Assembly (NCBI GenBank): GCA_965369605.1
Contig: CBDURE010000053.1
Coordinates: forward strand, 1 to 21,069
DNA length: 21,069 nucleotides
Origin: JAGGVT01 sp965369605
GTDB taxonomy: Bacteria > JAJVIF01 > JAGGVT01
Direction: 5' to 3'
A program made the translations under genes and the position numbers. The notes under the pieces were generated by a model. It saw nothing but the letters and a program-made list of their open reading frames with translations. It ran no database searches and was not told where the DNA came from. Below are positions 15,201 to 21,069 of this stretch, piece by piece. Position 1 is the first letter of the stretch; each line of letters starts with the position of its first letter.

Positions 15201-16413
15201 CGATTGCCTGATTGTCGATTTGCCAACAAGCATTAATGCCAAAGGGAAGATAACTCCTGATTCCATTCTGCGATCACATCTGATGAGACCGATTGAACAC
15301 GCAAGGGCAGTAATCCCTGAGATGCCGCTCATTATAGGCATGCCGCTAAATTCCAGTTCGATAGCAGCACCACTCACATCGGAGCAGATTGCAAGTTTCG
15401 TCAATTATTACGATTCCGTTCCGCAGGTAGTGGGCACTCTTTTCAGCGGGACTGAAATCAGCAACGATATCAAATCGCACATGGGACTGCTTTCAAAGAG
15501 TATTACAGAACGAAAATTCGCGATTGATACGGAACGAAAAAACATCGAAAAGAAAAATCCGCTTGAGGTCAGCAAGGTTGTTATAGGGGATAAAAAACCG
15601 TTTAAGGGGATTTTCAAAGGTCTTGCTGTTAATATGGATGACATCACTTACACCGCTGACCGAAAAACCGGAACAATCCTGAAAATCGCACCGGATGGCG
15701 TTATTGTTTCGCAATCGCAGGCAAAGATGCCAAGTGGCATAATCCTGGATGACGTTGCCGATCTGTACATGGACAGAAACGAGCGCGTGATGCTCCTTGA
15801 CGCCCATCCCGGTTATATTGTTTTCTTTAATGATTCCCTTGAATACGCTGATTTGAAAAAACTGCCCGGCGAAACACCCGGTGGCATCGCCGGGATCACA
15901 GCGCTTGTCAGAGACAATCAGGATTACATCTACACTATCAGCGATGACAGTGACCTTCTGCAAAAATTCAACAAGGATTTGTCTCTAATCAGCTGGACAG
16001 GCGGATCATCGCTTCATCCCGGCTATTTCCTGACACCGTCCGATATCGCAATCGACTCAAGAGGTTCGATTTATGTCGTTGACCGTTCGAAACAGTATAT
16101 TCAGAAATTCAATTCCGACCTTGAGATGGTGTCGATATTTCCGCTCCCGCGAAAAGACACTTTTTTCAATCCGGTTCCGTTGTTTATTACAATTGATAAA
16201 GCCGGCAGTGTGTATGTCGCTGAAAAGCGAACCCGAAATGTATATCGTTACTCACCCGTTGGTGAACTTGTGAGTTATTTCGAACTGCCAGCGATTCCAA
16301 CAGGCGGCATCGAGGTTACACCAAACGGTCTGTTTAGAACGATAATGAACGGCAAGCTTGTCAGTTACGATTTAAATCAGGAAACCCCTGTACCGGAAGA
16401 AGAGGAAGAATAA
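12265..16413 (+). CDS. Giant chimeric membrane protein: zinc module, FGE-like fold, coiled coil, TM, PD40 propeller, LecA-like domain, NHL-like propeller
   Basis: This 1382-aa protein starts at a TTG. Residues 15-53 hold four zinc-ligand pairs (C15/C18, C30/C33, C39/H42, C50/C53) in a RING-like order. Residues 75-272 are an FGE/SUMF1-type domain (GMVLVSPGNFIFG, PVTNAEYKQF, RLPTEQEWEKA, YPWGNE, QEWVDDWY, VLRGGN, GFRCA). The catalytic cysteines of true formylglycine-generating enzymes are absent after RGGN. Residues 285-350 are a charged coiled coil, and 381-398 one membrane helix. Residues 430-655 hold five PD40/TolB-like repeats. Residues 710-815 resemble a LecA (PA-IL) carbohydrate-binding domain. 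About 825-1085 is an alpha/beta region, perhaps a TIM barrel, and 1105-1370 an NHL-type propeller with an acidic tail. The likely topology is N-terminus in the cytoplasm and propellers outside. This suggests an envelope sensor or scaffold, but the function is unknown. It converges on the sigma/anti-sigma pair with 34 bp between. Confidence 0.85.
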   Translation: MSTDKTSTRQKDLYCPICGEFNRGRDVFRCPECRMDLICPKHRDNWLMICSECARMVRSEEFERISIKLFAETPPGMVLVSPGNFIFGRDDGEPNCAPAHTAHLEAYYIDEHPVTNAEYKQFMPDHEFNPGFENEPVRGVSWINAKKYAGLAGKRLPTEQEWEKAVRGVDGLNYPWGNELPDDSDVSADEFAARISSLALSQLGVYGGIGGIQEWVDDWYDPYPDNAFNDPSYGKSHKVLRGGNLTPFHPVSASDRRYALPDEHGPDIGFRCAKDTSLVFDYDISEKRKHEKDRVNRLIVQLVLEKKARKLAKEHEKMVLHDRRITELEEELQRIEDEQRRIIEKEYEPGLSRRIMYLLSAFWESLVKVSGRKRDVAKRWVYLLLSILVIYLFFANILAKEKLVFTIIQDEKQFIATMLTSGKNLEIFENLGEASHPVFSPDGKHIAYVKNLEGNNEIFVATASGAKPVNISNDPGNDSNPGFSQNGHVVWLSDRSGSDDVYTSRLDGSDTKLIPIPAGELGRYDFSSDGKYVTFALKPSKQWEIYIMKSNGDEVKKISDESSHCLNPLFAHGNRRILFTSNNAGNYELFYMNTDGSNISRVTYTVGDELGECSFSSSGKWIFTTYKDNMNSNTANAIYKMRWDGKSRKTIYESDTEIGSPNSGLMGFKRFFAGLFHPKYKPRTLKWKRNIQDECGEHDLRPLLEAGTRWLKTGIHLYEGDFIGLASQGTWRSAKLRSSAWVGPDGYANLLDNNATIPNKPIGMLIARIGESQPFPVGNSQSFISEHEGELMIMMNDTAKLSDNEGAIIVEVDLKSNNMSKTARVVPPLLFQHLKYFGFDDGIRSGIPPEKYFGDTRINLSFLSMSEMHSPASTILGEFHSGRAVLLEPSNLYYLNPKQLTKSIRIFIESFQDEEVEGKEPLPPFAFYLPWQLPSDSVSSMDEILTALHGSFPDQPVITGITTEKLLTPDLDTAYCNKFDCLIVDLPTSINAKGKITPDSILRSHLMRPIEHARAVIPEMPLIIGMPLNSSSIAAPLTSEQIASFVNYYDSVPQVVGTLFSGTEISNDIKSHMGLLSKSITERKFAIDTERKNIEKKNPLEVSKVVIGDKKPFKGIFKGLAVNMDDITYTADRKTGTILKIAPDGVIVSQSQAKMPSGIILDDVADLYMDRNERVMLLDAHPGYIVFFNDSLEYADLKKLPGETPGGIAGITALVRDNQDYIYTISDDSDLLQKFNKDLSLISWTGGSSLHPGYFLTPSDIAIDSRGSIYVVDRSKQYIQKFNSDLEMVSIFPLPRKDTFFNPVPLFITIDKAGSVYVAEKRTRNVYRYSPVGELVSYFELPAIPTGGIEVTPNGLFRTIMNGKLVSYDLNQETPVPEEEEE

Positions 16414-16447
16414 ATCAGCCATCTCATCATACTTCGGACAAATCACT

Positions 16448-16978
16448 TCACCCGATCTTAAAACGGTCTTTCAACTGCTCGATAACCTCATCCGCTTTTT
16501 CATCATCGCCATCACGCCACGCTTTAACAAGTGACGCGAATATGTTTCGGTATGAATAATCGACAACAGCAAGCAGGCCAAAAAACGCTCCGGCTGCCAG
16601 AAAGTGGATATTTAATTGCGTGGTTATTAAAGAAATCACAAACATCGAACCAGCCACCCAGAAAAAGAACGTGTCACCGGCTCGACGCCACGGCCGCTTA
16701 AAACCCTTAACGGGCTCATCTGTTTGTTCATCGCCAGATGAAACCTCCACCATTTTCATTTCAAGCGGCTTGTTCTCAACCGCGGGTAATGCAAGATCGG
16801 GAACCTCATCGACCTGTTTTGCCAGCTCGACAAGAATGAATCTGCACGATTCGCAGCTCTCGATATGCTCCAGGATTCGTTTGCGAATCCATGGTGAAAT
16901 ATTACCCTCAGCGACCGCCGCCAAATCCTCGTGGTCAGGATGATCATCGATGTAGATGTTATTTTCGGATGTTGTCAT
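16448..16978 (-). CDS. Zinc-finger membrane anti-sigma factor
   Basis: The 176-aa protein has the anti-sigma zinc motif near its N-terminus: H16, H38, C42 and C45 (HIESCESC), preceded by a helix (EDLAAVAEGNIS) as in the zf-HC2/ZAS family. Two hydrophobic segments at about 103-121 and 124-141 would anchor it in the inner membrane, ending with a short charged cytoplasmic tail. Its ATG overlaps the sigma factor TGA by 4 bp (16975-16978), the usual layout for a cognate pair. By family function it should hold the ECF sigma factor inactive until a signal arrives. The lack of a sizeable periplasmic domain suggests that sensing is done by another protein or in the membrane. Confidence 0.85.
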   Translation of the reverse strand: MTTSENNIYIDDHPDHEDLAAVAEGNISPWIRKRILEHIESCESCRFILVELAKQVDEVPDLALPAVENKPLEMKMVEVSSGDEQTDEPVKGFKRPWRRAGDTFFFWVAGSMFVISLITTQLNIHFLAAGAFFGLLAVVDYSYRNIFASLVKAWRDGDDEKADEVIEQLKDRFKIG

Positions 16979-17565
16979 ATTGCTTTTTCCCCTTTCCCCT
17001 TATCGTTTTCAATGAAAACCTCCCTTAATTTCCCTCGTGCTCTTGATATTCGAGATGTAATCGTTGTGTTTTTTTCTCCTGTAATTCGAGCGATATCAAC
17101 CGGTTTCAAACTATCCCAGTAGAGCATTCGAATTGTCCTTCGCTCAGCCGGAGTTAATTGTTCAAGCGCTTTTTCCACCTTTTCCCTGCTGTCTATTTGT
17201 TCAATCAGGCGCTCGCTTTGCTTCTCCTGTTCAAATATGTTCCGCTTGAAAGTCTCGAATCCCTCCTCCCTGCGCTCTCGCCTGATTGATGACGTATAGT
17301 GATCGTATAAATGATTATTCACCACACTGCCTATCCAACTTGATAGACGGCACCGAAACGAAAAACGCTGCAATCTCGCGTGATTATTTTCAAGAAATTT
17401 TTCCAGTATGTCCTGCTTTAAATCCTGAATGTCCTCCTCGGGAATGAAATGACGCCGCGATGCTGTCCGCAGCCAGCTTTCAACGCATTTCGCAATCTCT
17501 GTCCACGCGGCGTTATCGCCGTTAACCAGTGCCGATATGAATTCTTTATCAGTCTGAATGGACAA
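16975..17565 (-). CDS. ECF-type RNA polymerase sigma factor
   Basis: This 196-aa protein has sigma70 region 2 at about 15-90 (EDIQDLKQDILEKFLEN, SFRCRLSSWIGSVVNNHLYDHY) and region 4 at about 130-180 (LTPAERRTIRMLYWDSLKPVDIARITGEKNTTITSRISRARGKL). There is no region 3 or 1.1, which defines the ECF class. The start is a TTG (17565) with AGAGG 7 nt upstream. The region-2/4 linker is longer and more charged than usual (RRERREEGFETFKRN). It is co-transcribed with the anti-sigma gene. Targets are unknown. The neighbouring 1382-aa protein or the exported TPR/propeller operon could belong to its regulon, but I see no clear shared ECF promoter motif. Confidence 0.9.
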   Translation of the reverse strand: MSIQTDKEFISALVNGDNAAWTEIAKCVESWLRTASRRHFIPEEDIQDLKQDILEKFLENNHARLQRFSFRCRLSSWIGSVVNNHLYDHYTSSIRRERREEGFETFKRNIFEQEKQSERLIEQIDSREKVEKALEQLTPAERRTIRMLYWDSLKPVDIARITGEKNTTITSRISRARGKLREVFIENDKGKGEKAI

Positions 17566-17587
17566 TCAAAAACCTCTTAGTGAATAA

Positions 17588-17635
17588 GTTAATTTGTCTT
17601 TTTGCTAATTTGCCATTCTGCTAATTTGTCATTCT
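17588..17635. repeat. Three tandem copies of a 16-bp unit
   Basis: Copies GTTAATTTGTCTTTTT (17588-17603), GCTAATTTGCCATTCT (17604-17619) and GCTAATTTGTCATTCT (17620-17635) abut. The last copy overlaps the left end of the inverted-repeat element at 17627. On the minus strand the units read AATTAGC, similar to but not the same as the 8-bp arrays. Confidence 0.75.
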
Positions 17636-17735
17636 GAGCGAAGCGAAGAATCTATTCGTAATGGCGTGAATTTATTCTTCTTGTTTAATCATTAATGCAA
17701 TAGCATATAGAACCTTCGTATCGCTCAGGATGACA
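17627..17735. mobile_element. Small MITE-like element with 22-bp imperfect terminal inverted repeats
   Basis: The left end at 17627-17648 (TGTCATTCTGAGCGAAGCGA...) and right end at 17714-17735 are inverted copies matching at 19 of 22 positions. The 109-bp element has no ORF and lies between the sigma factor start and the MazG stop. Such short TGTCATTCTGAGCGAAGCGAAG-type repeats are, from memory, dispersed in many bacterial genomes. Mobility by a transposase acting in trans is inferred. Confidence 0.65.
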
Positions 17736-17742
17736 GTGAATT

Positions 17743-18195
17743 TCACTTGTTATTCTTCTTCTTCTTCTCCAGAGCCTTAATTTTATGCCAGTTCTCTGTC
17801 ACTTTCTCAGGCGTATCAGCATCAACATCGCCAAAAACATGCGGATGCCGCCTGACCATCTTCTCTATGCAGCACTTAAGCGAATCATCAATCGAGAATT
17901 TCCCCATCTCGCTGCCAATCTGAGCGAGGAAAATCATGCCAAAAATGACATCCCCGGCTTCCTCCATCATCCCGTCCCAATCCTCACGCTCAACAGCGTC
18001 AAATGCCTCCTTTGCCTCCTCAAGAAAATACTTCTTTAAACTCTGAATATCCTGCTCCTTATCCCAAACACAGCCATCCGAACCACGCAGAATTTCCATA
18101 AGTTTAACCAGATTATAAAACGGCGTATCCTCCGATGGAACTTCCGGGCGGCCTGATTCACTCACACTTTCATCATTTGTCTCATTGGTATTCAC
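17743..18195 (-). CDS. mazG: MazG-family nucleoside triphosphate pyrophosphohydrolase
   Basis: This protein hydrolyses (d)NTPs to monophosphates and pyrophosphate. Residues 25-142 match a single MazG domain: LMEILRG...CVWDKEQDIQSLKKYFLEEAKE. The metal ligands are visible as E59, E60, E63 and then E79 and D82 (EEAGDVIF), followed by RRHPHVFGD and the conserved W136. At 150 aa it is one domain, about half of the two-domain E. coli protein. The assigned start is a GTG at 18195 with only a weak ribosome binding site. The first 24 residues are acidic and Ser-rich, outside the family core, so a later start is possible. It is divergent from the flavodiiron gene. Confidence 0.9.
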   Translation of the reverse strand: MNTNETNDESVSESGRPEVPSEDTPFYNLVKLMEILRGSDGCVWDKEQDIQSLKKYFLEEAKEAFDAVEREDWDGMMEEAGDVIFGMIFLAQIGSEMGKFSIDDSLKCCIEKMVRRHPHVFGDVDADTPEKVTENWHKIKALEKKKKNNK

Positions 18196-18238
18196 ATTGC
18201 CTATTATGTCATATACATTAAACCCTTTCCATAAAAAA

Positions 18239-18334
18239 GGTTAGCAAGTTAGCAAGTTAGCAAGTTAGTAAGTTAGTAAGTTAGCAGGTTAGTAGGTTAG
18301 TAGGTTAGTAGGTTGGTAGGTTGGTAGGTTTGCA
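18239..18334. repeat. Array of twelve 8-bp repeats (RGTTRGYA)
   Basis: Twelve spacer-free octamers run in blocks: mostly AGTTAGCA/AGTTAGTA, then three GGTTAGTA, two GGTTGGTA and a degraded GGTTTGCA. The ordered variants suggest stepwise duplication. It shares its unit with 5392-5471 and lies between the divergent MazG and flavodiiron genes, upstream of the hairpin and promoter. Confidence 0.9.
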
Positions 18335-18355
18335 AATAGAAAGCATCAGCCGGGA

Positions 18356-18392
18356 GCTTCGGCACCCTTGCCGGAAAGCAGGGTGCCGAAGC
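18356..18392. other. Strong 13-bp perfect hairpin in the mazG/flavodiiron intergenic region
   Basis: GCTTCGGCACCCT (18356-18368) pairs perfectly with AGGGTGCCGAAGC (18380-18392) around an 11-nt loop, and flanking CGGG/CCCG extends it imperfectly. No U-run follows on either strand. It could insulate transcription between the divergent genes or be a REP-like dispersed palindrome. Confidence 0.6.
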
Positions 18393-18423
18393 ACCCCGGA
18401 GTTGTTTAAAAATCCCGTTGTAT

Positions 18424-18452
18424 TTGAACAAACAAATCCCTTATGCTATATA
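18424..18452 (+). promoter_or_regulatory. Predicted extended -10 promoter of the flavodiiron gene
   Basis: A -35 TTGAAC (18424-18429) is followed after exactly 17 bp by -10 TATATA (18447-18452), preceded by TG at the extended -10 position (18444-18445). Transcription would begin near 18459, about 35 nt before the ATG. Confidence 0.55.
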
Positions 18453-18493
18453 CTTAATCCCCTCTTTATATGCATCCGTTCAGGAGAAACAAC

Positions 18494-19717
18494 ATGGCAT
18501 CAGTTGAAATCAAAAAAGATATACACTGGGTAGGAGCCATCGACAGGGACATCCGCGACTTCCACGGATATGAAATCCCCCAGGGGACGACATATAACTC
18601 ATATCTCGTTGTCGATGATAAAACTGTCCTGTTTGATACGGTCAAAAAGGGATTCATGGACGAATTGGTGGATAACATCAAGAACGTGATTAATCCTGAG
18701 AAGATAGATTATCTTGTAATTGACCATGTCGAGCTTGACCATTCAGGATGCCTGCCGGATATTGTCGCGCTTGCCAAACCTGAAAAAGTATTCTGTTCAC
18801 CGATGGGCGAAAAGGCGATCCGAGAGCATTTCCATAATCTTGATTTACCGCTTGAAATCGTTAAAACCGGCGATGAAATCAGCATCGGAAAAAGAACGAT
18901 TAAATTCCTCGAATCCCGCATGCTTCACTGGCCAGACAGCATGTGCTCGTATTTGCAAGAGGACAAAGTCCTCATTTCAAATGACATTTTCGGACAGCAC
19001 TGGGCAATGAATGAACGTTTCGATGATGAGGTTTCTTTCGATCAGCTTATGTTCGAATCCGCCAAATATTACGCAAATATAATCCTGCCGTATTCGCCAG
19101 TGGTTATTAAGTTTCTCGATTTTGTAAATGAACTGAACATCAAACCGGAAATCCTCGCGACTGACCACGGCGTAATCTGGCGAACTCATATCGATAAAAT
19201 ACTCTTCGCATACCGCGAATGGGCGATGCAGAAAGCTAAAAGAAAAGCGGTTATCGTTTACGGCACAATGTGGGGCAGTACGGACATGATGGCAAAATCA
19301 ATTGAGCGTGCTCTTGTAGAGAATGGAATCGAAGTCAAATCGCTTAATCTTAACAGCGCACATCGAAGCGAGGTCATAACGGAAATTCTCGATGCCAAAG
19401 CTGTTATTTTTGGCTCTCCCACGCTTAACAACGGAATTTTGCCATCAGTCGCGGATTCGTTGACATATATCAAAGGCCTTCGCCCGAAAGATAAAATCGG
19501 CGCGGCGTTCGGATCGTACGGCTGGGGCGGCGAATCAGTTAAAATCCTCAACCAGTGGATGCTCGATATGAAATTCGATATCGTGGACGATGGCATAAAA
19601 ATCAAATACGTTCCCAATCAGGATGATTTGACATCATGTGTCCAACTTGGAAAACTCGTGGCTGATAAAATAAAGGAACTCGTGCCGGAAGACGCCATGC
19701 TTTCTTCCCTCTCCTGA
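18494..19717 (+). CDS. Flavodiiron protein (A-type flavoprotein, O2/NO reductase)
   Basis: The enzyme reduces O2 to water and/or NO to N2O in anaerobes, usually with electrons from rubredoxin. Residues 1-240 are the metallo-beta-lactamase-like diiron domain. The ligands are complete: H78, E80, D82 and H83 (HVELDH), H145 (LHWPDS), D164 (SNDIFGQH) and H225 (TDHGVIW). Residues from about 250 form a flavodoxin domain starting VIVYGTMWGSTDMMA, with SPTLNNG and FGSYGWGGES as FMN loops. It has the minimal two-domain form of 407 aa without a rubredoxin domain. The start is the ATG at 18494 because AGGAG lies 7 nt upstream. An in-frame ATG 8 codons earlier lacks a site. Its stop codon lies in the repeat hairpin at 19708. 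Confidence 0.95.
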   Translation: MASVEIKKDIHWVGAIDRDIRDFHGYEIPQGTTYNSYLVVDDKTVLFDTVKKGFMDELVDNIKNVINPEKIDYLVIDHVELDHSGCLPDIVALAKPEKVFCSPMGEKAIREHFHNLDLPLEIVKTGDEISIGKRTIKFLESRMLHWPDSMCSYLQEDKVLISNDIFGQHWAMNERFDDEVSFDQLMFESAKYYANIILPYSPVVIKFLDFVNELNIKPEILATDHGVIWRTHIDKILFAYREWAMQKAKRKAVIVYGTMWGSTDMMAKSIERALVENGIEVKSLNLNSAHRSEVITEILDAKAVIFGSPTLNNGILPSVADSLTYIKGLRPKDKIGAAFGSYGWGGESVKILNQWMLDMKFDIVDDGIKIKYVPNQDDLTSCVQLGKLVADKIKELVPEDAMLSSLS

Positions 19718-19728
19718 TGCAGGAGAGG
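19708..19728. terminator. Palindrome at the convergent 3' ends, part of a dispersed repeat
   Basis: CCTCTCCTG (19708-19716) and CAGGAGAGG (19720-19728) form a perfect 9-bp stem with a 3-nt loop. A run of five T's follows about 17 nt further on the plus strand. It contains the flavodiiron stop (19715-19717), and the adjoining CTAGGGGTGAGG supplies the stop of the convergent gene. It may end transcription in both directions. Confidence 0.45.
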
Positions 19729-19730
19729 AG

Positions 19731-20960
19731 CTAGGGGTGAGGTTCTTTTTCGCTTGAAATCATATTGAGGCTTTTCAGGCACTGTTGAACCATCATGCAG
19801 TGTTGCTGCACTCGTAACTCAAGAGGCTGCCCCTGTTCTCGTGTGGTTTCGAGTATCATTGCATTAATCCCGAGTATTTCACCGCATGCTCTCGCGAGGC
19901 TGCCATCAATGGGATATTTAAGAAGCACGAATTCCCTGCTCGAGTCAGTAACAGTCAAGTTGGCGACATCAAGCATCGCTGTTACGATATCCTTCATTCC
20001 GGGAGCGGGATAATAAATGATCGAATTACCGCATCGGGTTTCATCCTGCACACGAAAATTTACGCTTTCATGAAGGTCGATGTGCCAGTCGGGATTGAGG
20101 TCGCAGACAAATTCCATGACATGATACGCAAGTTCACCTTTGACAGCCATATCGTCCTTTTGTGGAAAATTACGGTTAAGGTCGCGGTCTCTCATAAGTG
20201 GAAGATATCTGCTGTTTAACCTGATTCCAAGTACGTTGACTCTGGGAATGACAATCAGTTTTCCATTCTTTATTTTCCAGTGGCGAATTTGTTCAGCTGC
20301 AAGATATCCTGCCGGTTCATTTCCATGAATACCTCCTGTAAGCAGAACAACAGGTCCCTTAATTCCGGTATCCTGAATGTAATACGGCGTTTCCCAGACA
20401 GTCCGCGGGGCAATTAAGCCATCATGGCGGGTTGATGCTTCAGCTTGCGGCAGATTCCCGAAAAAGAAACACAGAATTGCGGCAATAATTACGATTATCA
20501 TTATCACTCCGCAGGTGCAGCCACCATTTGATTCGTAGGTTTTTTTCACAATACTGAAATGTTTTTCAATTGCGTAAACCCTATAACGGAGTTTTTTTAT
20601 TTTTTCAGCGGCGTCAGGATTAACCGGCCTGCCAAACTCCTCAATTGCCCTGAGCGCCTCTTTAACCCTGAAAAAATTCGCCATTGTTATTTTCGTTATA
20701 TTGTCGCGCTCAGCCTCAAGTTTTCCTTTTATATCACGGCCGACATCCGATTCGATATCACGGGCAGCAAGAAGTTGAGGATAATCAAATTCAAATTCCA
20801 TTGCAGCGCTGACAATATCGTGGCGTAAGCTTTTAATTTGCTGTACCTTATTGGAATCGTTATTGATGAATCGCGCGACTTCCTCCAGCACTCTTGACCC
20901 CTCGCAAGCGCGGTTGAGGTTGGCATCGATAATTCTTGCTATTTTCCTGTTATCTGTCAT
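19731..20960 (-). CDS. Fusion of ThiD2-like thiamine domain, membrane helix and M14/AstE-type zinc deacylase
   Basis: Residues 8-137 match the ThiD2 domain, known from ThiD2-ThiE fusions and linked to HMP-phosphate kinase activity in thiamine synthesis: IDANLNRACEGSRVLEE, KSLRHDI, RDIESDVGRDI, NFFRVKEALRAIEEFGR. Residues 151-168 are a hydrophobic helix. Residues 200-400 resemble succinylglutamate desuccinylase/aspartoacylase-type M14 peptidases. The zinc ligands are H212 and E215 in GIHGNEPAG and H297 in DLHES, with DLNRNFP at 260-266 and a candidate catalytic Glu371. There is no ThiE domain. The ThiD2 part would be cytoplasmic and the hydrolase outside. MIIVIIAAILCF...AEAS (from M153) also reads like a signal peptide, so a second start could make the hydrolase alone. 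No clear ribosome binding site precedes the ATG at 20960. The combined role is unknown. Confidence 0.82.
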   Translation of the reverse strand: MTDNRKIARIIDANLNRACEGSRVLEEVARFINNDSNKVQQIKSLRHDIVSAAMEFEFDYPQLLAARDIESDVGRDIKGKLEAERDNITKITMANFFRVKEALRAIEEFGRPVNPDAAEKIKKLRYRVYAIEKHFSIVKKTYESNGGCTCGVIMIIVIIAAILCFFFGNLPQAEASTRHDGLIAPRTVWETPYYIQDTGIKGPVVLLTGGIHGNEPAGYLAAEQIRHWKIKNGKLIVIPRVNVLGIRLNSRYLPLMRDRDLNRNFPQKDDMAVKGELAYHVMEFVCDLNPDWHIDLHESVNFRVQDETRCGNSIIYYPAPGMKDIVTAMLDVANLTVTDSSREFVLLKYPIDGSLARACGEILGINAMILETTREQGQPLELRVQQHCMMVQQCLKSLNMISSEKEPHP

Positions 20961-21069
20961 TGATGTTGATTTTAATAAACATGAATTATATCACCTTCGT
21001 AACAATGGCGTCCCGGGCTTGTTGAAAAAGACGTCGCAAACAAGAAACCCCCACCCCAGCCCTCCCCGC
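20961..21069. other. Right-edge intergenic sequence with repeat fragments
   Basis: No gene is seen. CTTGTT (21018-21023) and AACAAG (21039-21044) form a weak inverted pair. The last 24 bases are C-rich (CCCCCACCCC...CCCTCCCC) and resemble the reverse complement of the CTAGGGGTGAGG repeat at 19731-19742. Confidence 0.4.

Noticed and set aside
15493..15963. 156-aa minus-strand ORF
   Set aside because: It lies fully antisense to the NHL-like region of the 1382-aa protein and looks like a shadow of its codon use.
18239..18334. Possible CRISPR array
   Set aside because: The units are 8 bp, contiguous and without unique spacers, and no cas genes are present.

Overview
The window reads as a chromosomal segment of an anaerobic or microaerobic, probably Gram-negative bacterium from a poorly sampled lineage. 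The signs are a tungsten/molybdenum aldehyde-oxidoreductase-type operon, a flavodiiron oxygen/NO-scavenging protein, large exported TPR and beta-propeller proteins, an ECF sigma/anti-sigma pair and a very large multidomain membrane protein. I cannot name the species. There are no rRNA, tRNA, phage or intact transposase genes. Intergenic regions are rich in short repeats (8-bp arrays, a small inverted-repeat element, hairpins).

Region 1 (61-5314, minus strand) is a compact five-gene redox operon. In transcription order it encodes: the N-terminal domain of an aldehyde ferredoxin oxidoreductase (AOR) as a separate 255-aa protein; a shortened NuoE-NuoF fusion; a fusion of a NuoG-like iron-sulfur domain to the AOR C-terminal domains; a ThiF/MoeB-type E1-like enzyme; and a ThiS/MoaD-type sulfur carrier ending in Gly-Gly. 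The AOR catalytic unit is therefore split between two genes separated by a flavoprotein gene. The NuoF-like part has lost all four cysteines of its usual 4Fe-4S cluster and the paired glutamates of its NADH site. This is the most interesting system in the window.

Region 2 (5510-9534, minus) is a two-gene operon for an exported TPR-type repeat protein and an exported beta-propeller protein. Region 3 (9816-11822, minus) encodes a cytoplasmic S9 prolyl-oligopeptidase-family peptidase with an intact triad. A 442-bp divergent intergenic region follows, with inverted copies of a GGACACCG motif and a tiny Cys-rich ORF, possibly the remains of a mobile element.

Region 4 (12265-17565) has a 1382-aa chimeric membrane protein on the plus strand: a RING-like zinc module, an FGE/SUMF1 fold without the catalytic cysteines, a coiled coil, one membrane helix, a PD40 propeller, a LecA-like domain, an unidentified alpha/beta region and an NHL-like propeller. 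It converges on an ECF sigma factor and its zinc-finger membrane anti-sigma factor. Region 5 (17743-20960) contains a MazG pyrophosphohydrolase, a divergent flavodiiron protein with a good promoter, and a convergent gene fusing a ThiD2-like thiamine domain, a membrane helix and an M14/AstE-type zinc deacylase.
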